From: Epiperipatus broadwayi
Taxonomy: Eukaryota > Onychophora > Udeonychophora > Euonychophora > Peripatidae
Assembly: GCA_028023455.1 (NCBI GenBank)
Contig: JAQFVV010012976.1
Span: 265,001 to 329,000, forward strand
DNA: 64,000 nt
Direction: 5' to 3'
Below are positions 58,734-64,000 of the stretch, one piece after another. The position numbers and the translations under genes are program-made. Positions within the stretch are counted from its first letter, which is position 1; the number at the start of each line of letters is the position of its first letter. Under the pieces are notes generated by a model that saw nothing but the letters and a program-made list of their open reading frames with translations, was not told the DNA's origin and made no database searches.

Positions 58734-59150
58734 TAGTCCTGTAATGTGAACCCCAGCCTTTAAGTCTCAAAGAAAAGGATCAAGACATAGTATTAAAGTT
58801 TTGTGTTTACCAGACTCTAGCATTCAAGAAAGCAAGGCTTTGCAAAGATTTTGCATTATTATTTCTATTTTGGATTGTAAATATCTTATGGTCTTTACAT
58901 AAAGATATCACTTCTGATGTTCATGTGCAATGTTTACTTATGACCTGGTGATGAGATTCTGTATCTATTCTAAAACTGTGGATCCCTATTTATTTTTTGC
59001 TATCAGGTGCCATTCAGATCTTTGAAAAGTGTTTTTGATCAACTGGTTTGTTATAGAAACCTCATTTTATGTACCCACATGTATTTAAAATAAAATAATA
59101 ATAAAACTAATAATGAAATATTTGTAATTTAGTTTTTGTTTTCCTGTAAA
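58734..59150. other. No gene seen
   Basis: Unstructured A+T-rich spacer. Confidence 0.55.
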
Positions 59151-59159
59151 GAAGTATTT

Positions 59160-59263
59160 TTTTTCATATGTCATAGCATCGGCTGGAACACGAACCCACA
59201 ACCATCTGCAAACAACTACTTGCTTGCAAGGGAGCTGCGATAACATCTTGGCTAACAACACTT
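59160..59263 (-). mobile_element. Short tRNA-derived SINE, copy 2
   Basis: Flanked by GAAGTATTT at 59151-59159 and 59264-59272. Minus strand: A-box-like TAGCCAAGATG, anticodon arm-like CCCTTGCAAG (TGC triplet, Ala-like), B box GGGTTCGTGTTCC, then CAGCCGATGCTATGACA and an A-rich end. This copy's B box is closer to consensus than copy 1. Total length of only ~104 bp means there is almost no body beyond the tRNA head. Confidence 0.8.
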
Positions 59264-59272
59264 GAAGTATTT

Positions 59273-60650
59273 GTTTTAATATTTAAGAAATTTTTCATAG
59301 TTGTGCCTTCACGTCATCCCAATTATCAAACAGAAATCATTCCACATATTGATTAAAATTTAAATGCTTATAAAATATTATACAATCATTTTAAGTGTAT
59401 TTGCTAAAATAGTACATGACATTTAAGTTAATAAGAATCACTTTATTGAATTATTTAAGCATTAGTATTGCATCTAAGAAAGATGTATTTGCTTTTTAAA
59501 GTATTATAATTGGATTTATTTGGATCACTTTAATTAATTTGATTTATTTCAAATCACTGTGCATATTTATTCTAAAGTTATTTTCATATTTGAGGATTAT
59601 ATTTATTATTTTATGATAAGATTTAATTTTCCAAAACCTAGTTCATAGTAAGCAGATGTTTAAGTAGATTTATTCCAGGATGTTTAGAATGGTTACAAAG
59701 TCCCTTATCCATTCTTAATATCTCAGTGTAATCCTAGATTATCATTTATTTTATTCTAAAATTAAAAGGTGATGTTATATTCTATTTAAGTTAATAATAT
59801 TATTGTTATTGTCATAATTATGGTAAGATATTAGCTTAGGGGAAGTGTATGCCTTATTTATTTTACTAACTAGGATTGCATTTAACATTGAATAAATCTA
59901 AAGAGTCGGAATAATTGATGAGATTATATTACCCTGACATACCCTAATTTAATTTAATGGACCACATTAATAAATTCGTTAAATTTATTTTAATATTAAA
60001 TTTTTTTATTCAAAGATGGATTTTAAATGGCATAAATTTTCAAAGAATATTTTAAATTATAAGAATTAAATAACGTTTTTATCTGATCAAGGCAATGAGA
60101 TGCTTAGAAGATATCGAAAAGGTGGATTAAATGGTAGTTGTATTAGATTTTGGTAGAGAAAGAAATTTAAATATAACCTTAATGACATTTGTTTACAATA
60201 CCAAGATTATTTTTCCTATGCTAGAGTGAGTTGAGATCCCTCCTCCTCTTGATTTATTATTAGTATTACTTTGTATTTTTATTACATTTTATTATAATGC
60301 TTCCCTAGTATATCTTTGTATTGTGGCACAAGAAGCCACTGAGCATGGCTATCGAGAGGTATTTTAACTTGTTCTTTGTACAGTGTCATTCTCTCTTTCT
60401 CTAGGGTACAAAATGATGCTCGCCCATGCCACTACTTATTTCTCTCTTGATTTAATATTTACAATATATATAAATAAAGTTAACTTAAAAAATCATGCTT
60501 ATATCGAATTAAAATTGTAATATGTGCTATATAAATTACTTGGGAAAAAAAGTGCAGTTTGCAAATATAACTAAATCGTGGGACTTTGGTCTGAATTTTT
60601 GCTAATATTGTTGTGATATGAGATAAAGATGCACTGAGATATATATATAT
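59273..60650. other. A+T-rich sequence, no gene seen
   Basis: Somewhat more complex at 60230-60440, without a sustained frame. Ends in the (AT)n run that hosts the solo LTR. Confidence 0.5.
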
Positions 60651-62539
60651 TGTAACAGGAGAAAGATCTTTGAGATTCGCATATACTGACCCCGGGGGCG
60701 CCACCAGTCCGAAAATAGGAACTAGACATTTATTTTAGGGTGGACAGGATATGCGAATCAAAAGGCACCAAACTACACTCAGGGAGGAACAAAGATATCT
60801 TAAATATTATTTAGACAGCTGAGAAATCAAAGCACAAAGACAAATGTCAGCCAATTAAATTTAAACAATTTATTAATTTTATAAGTTAGACAATATAGTA
60901 AAGACATCTAGCCACGAATATAAAAGTGACTATGTTAACATACGTATATTTACCAGAGAGTGCACAAGAGTACAACAAACATGAAGGCATTAAACATTTT
61001 GGCAATAAAATGCTCTCACTTAAAATATAAGAAATGGTTAGGATAATATCTTCTTGCTGGCCAGTTGTAAAATTACAAAAACAAACAACAACCCTAGCTT
61101 CCTGAATCAGGGATAATAAAACAGTTACTGTCCCACCGGAAATCAACGTAACCAGCGCGGACGTTCGAGCAGTAATATTCTAACTACTGTTGTTAAAATG
61201 CTGCAGGACTGCTGTGCGTAATAGTACATTCAAAGTAAACATGGTTGATCTCACACCCAAGACAGCAAAAGATATTTGATTACAATCTTACGTAATCCAG
61301 AAAGAAATAGACTATTTTCAGTCAACCCAAAGAAAAACTTGACAAATAGCCAGCAAAAAGATTTTGTTGTTTGCACAAACAGCGCAAATGAAACATGCTT
61401 AAAGATTCTTTATTTTACAACTAAGGGCAGGTGAATAAATAAATACTACGAAAACTGCCAATGCTTTTGTAATAGTTATCAAAATAATCAGGTATATATT
61501 AAACATATAAAATACAATCTCCTAATGCACTCCCTGATAAACGAAAATTGCAAACAAACTTGGAATCTTAAAACTAAGATTCCAAGACACACTTTAAATA
61601 CTAGAAAAGAGTACATACAGATAATAAATAATTAAAAAAAACAATACCATTTTAAAACATATTTATTATTAGATTGAGTGGAGATTTAATTAAACGCAAT
61701 TTATTTACCCTGGCTAGAATAGGAAAAAATTTAGCTTACGGTAAGGCAGAGTTCTAGTGATTTAGTGACAAGTGCGCACTTTTGATAATAGTTCATCTTT
61801 CAGGTCCTTTGACAGTGGCAAGGTAGAGGCAGTGTTTATTTTAGAGGTTCATGGCATGACTGAAGAAGAGCTAGTAGGCGTGGGTCCATCCTTTGTTTAA
61901 ATTAGCCAGACATTCTAATGATGGCAAAACTCACAGCGGTGGATTTTGACATCTTGCACAGCAACGAAGTTTGTCAATAATTATTTAAGTTTTTAGTAGG
62001 AATTAAATGTCCGAACAGCTACTCACAATAGTATCTCTTTGCAGGACATAATCCAAGTGTGTATCTAATAATGAATCTCTTCTCTCTCTAAAAATTGGTG
62101 GGCTATCGTTGCCTCGCTACATTTCTCGCGCAAAACTTTCATTAGTGTCCATTCTATATTCCAGGCAGGACAAATATTAATTTCCCACTCAATCTAATTT
62201 AAGACTTCCAACCAGGGATAATTGAAACAAAAACAACAAATACAAAACTAAATCTCCGCTTTTTAGAATTAACTTTAAAAATAATTACAATAAAAGCAAC
62301 AGGAATATATAATTAGCAAGCTTGCCTGTTTTTAATCAAATTGATTAAAACAGACGGCGAAAGTAAACTATTTTACAATCAATTTTATAAACATTAAATA
62401 ATCTATTTTAAAATATAAATGCGTATGTGTTTTAAATAATAATCAAAAAATTGAGCATTAGACATTTAATGAAAATGAAGTTGTTTCCCCTTTTTAATTT
62501 TAGTAATAAAACCATTGAATCAGAAATCAATCCGGCTCA
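60651..62539 (-). mobile_element. Solo LTR candidate
   Basis: 1889 bp starting TGTAACAGGAG and ending CCGGCTCA; on the minus strand that is TGAGCCGG...GTTACA, the TG...CA rule. (AT)n flanks both ends, so ATAT is the likely target duplication. Its start shares the layout of the 51.4-kb LTR (TGTAAC, a GGGCGCCA-like block at ~60-70 bp, then a CAGGATATGCGAATC versus CAGATATGTAAGTC block), implying a related family. No partner LTR or internal part is present. It lies in the intron just after the upstream Ig exon. Confidence 0.6.
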
Positions 62540-62751
62540 ATATATATATTACAAATCGATGTCTGTATGTCTTCAAAATAATGTATGTAAATTTATAAAT
62601 AAATATTAGAAAATACAGTATTTAAATATACATATATTGAGTGTTTGCAAACAAAATACATAGTATTACAAATTAAATATTAGACATACTTAACAGGTAA
62701 AATAAAATAAATCTAAATTTTCAGAACTAAATTTAATTATATTTATTTTAC

Positions 62752-63054
62752 CTTCTATAATCAATCTTATTGTAAACATAGAATCCTTGGTAATGAGTGT
62801 AAAATATGCGGCATCCTGAAGAGTAATATTAAATATTTTAATTGTAAATTTTTTATTTTTTAATTCAAATTTTGACCTGCCTTTAAGGGAACCATAGGTT
62901 GTAAATTCATTGTTACTGTAGTCAGCTATTTTTTCTATTAATATTCCTTGGTTTAACTTCAATACTTTTCCTACGATACCCATATCGGTTTTAAAATCTA
63001 AATTTATATTATCTCCCACCTTGTTTGTGATTGGCGTACCTTGTACAATTCTTC
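62752..63054 (-). CDS. Ig-like domain exon (V/I type, no cysteine pair)
   Basis: A 303-bp, phase 1-1 exon for one Ig-like domain. Acceptor TATATTAG ends at 63055; donor AAG|GTAAAAT starts at 62751. The frame begins RIVQGTPITNKVGDNINLDF, so it is longer than the GTG-initiated frame inside it. Ig features: 'VGDNINLDF' (B strand), 'KVLKLNQGILIE' (C strand), 'GRSKFELKNKKFTIKI' (D-E strands), and 'NITLQDAAYFTL' (E-F turn; Asp-x-Ala-x-Tyr). Both usual cysteines are replaced (Phe in 'LDF', Leu or Thr after Tyr-Phe), and the Trp is absent. One N-glycosylation sequon (NIT). Same strand and phase as the exon at 14.7 kb. Confidence 0.72.
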
Positions 63055-63254
63055 CTAATATATATAATATAAAAAAACTATTATAAAATTATGTATTTAA
63101 ATATTAATTTTATGAATCAAATATATCTTTAATTCCTTAATAATTATCAATGTACATCTGTATTCACATGAATGTTTATATGACAATAATGTAATATGAA
63201 ATGATAAGTATATAAAAGTAGAAGAAGTAAAATTTATTAGATATCATGGAATGA

Positions 63255-63730
63255 TCAGAGATGAAAAATATCTTGGAAACATCACATAAACATACTAATT
63301 AATAAATTTAGATATTTTACAACAATGTTTTACGAAATAAAAGATATTTTTCCTTTAAATATTCTTATTGTGATATATAAATCTTTATATGAATCTTTAT
63401 TGAGATATGGAATAACACCTCATGGTTTTGCAAGATTTTCTAATATTAATAGATTAGCATTATAGAAAAAAAAAATAATTGATCTAATATAAGAAAAATA
63501 TAGCAATAAAAAAAAGTTTATAGACAAATAATATTTTATTATTCAATCAACTTCTCCATTATATAATTATAGAAAGAAAAGTGAAATATGTCTATGAAAA
63601 ACAGATATATACATAGTTTCAAAATATTGTAATAAATAAGAAACTAGAGTAAGAAATCATTATATTCCTAAATTATTTAATAATTTACCTATTGAATTAA
63701 ATAAGAAGTTTGCAACATTATAGGGAAATA
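63255..63730 (+). pseudogene. LINE reverse transcriptase C-terminal remnant
   Basis: A decayed jockey/CR1-like RT end. In one frame 'KYLGNIT' (near 63268) is the usual start of the RT thumb region; then 'NKFRYFTTMFYEIKDIFP' leads to 'LYESLLRYGITPHG' and 'NINRLAL', and after several stops 'TRVRNHYIPKLFNNLPIEL' (about 63645-63705). These are typical of the C-terminal region of insect and other invertebrate non-LTR elements. At least five in-frame stops. It is not the RTE seen elsewhere; whether it matches the endonuclease at the window start is unknown. Confidence 0.75.
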
Positions 63731-64000
63731 AATATATATATTGTAATGGTATACGTATGAAAGGATGAAATTAATATAATACAATAGTATGCCTTAACTA
63801 CATATGAAAAAATACACTTGCCTTAATCATAATAAAAATGTAATAAAAAATATGATTGCCCCAGTTGGTAGGGTCAATTGTAATGGTACATATAATGGTA
63901 TCATATGAAGAAATGACATAGCTTCCATCATGAAAATTAATATAAATTTGAGGCATATAATAAATGTAATAGTATGCATACATGTCAAGAGAAGAGAAAT
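63731..64000. other. A+T-rich sequence, no gene seen
   Basis: Nothing supported. Confidence 0.5.

Noticed and set aside
60886-61146. 86-codon minus-strand frame in the solo LTR
   Set aside because: Hydrophobic, no recognisable domain, inside non-coding LTR sequence.

Overview
The window is strongly A+T-rich nuclear DNA from an animal, most likely an invertebrate. The evidence is spliced immunoglobulin-domain exons with phase 1-1 boundaries, an RTE-type LINE, Penelope-like elements (PLEs), hammerhead-ribozyme repeats, LTR elements with a tRNA-Lys primer site, a piggyBac-type MITE and a tRNA-derived SINE. I cannot fix the phylum; mollusc, chelicerate, flatworm and cnidarian all remain possible. 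There is no operon-like or prokaryotic content.

Host genes are sparse. Two exons on the minus strand (62752-63054 and 14739-15059) each encode one Ig-like domain, are flanked by good splice sites and begin and end in phase 1. They may belong to one minus-strand cell-surface gene with a 48-kb intron, or to two related genes. Two weaker plus-strand exon candidates (13572-13662, 22688-22864) are listed with low confidence.

The rest is mobile-element sediment. 1-10 kb: a LINE endonuclease fragment, microsatellites, a palindromic insertion, two broken RTE copies and old hammerhead-type repeats. 15-20 kb: a palindromic hammerhead repeat split by a second hammerhead repeat and by a nearly complete RTE. 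20.6-22.3 kb: a tandem-plus-inverted array of a ~453-bp repeat carrying a well-paired type I hammerhead motif. 25-27 kb: more hammerhead repeats, a palindromic PLE insertion and a SINE. 28.5-39.9 kb: a tandem segmental duplication (~4.8 kb per copy) with a conserved TATA-initiator promoter; a palindromic insertion sits in one copy and the intact empty site is visible in the other. 41.7-49.5 kb and 51.4-56.5 kb: two minus-strand LTR elements with very long LTRs and short interiors; a third, solo LTR lies at 60.7-62.5 kb. 57.9-58.7 kb: an inverted pair of PLE 3' ends with a recognisable GIY-YIG tail.

The most interesting pattern is that at least five families of repeats share a 'CUGANGA-hairpin-GAAA' hammerhead signature, or a degraded form of it. 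Several sit in tandem, inverted or palindromic insertions bounded by 12-15 bp target-site duplications. Two families carry PLE GIY-YIG coding remnants or PLE-style tails; the others are non-coding and resemble metazoan retrozymes. All structures were read and paired by hand; no searches or folding programs were run.
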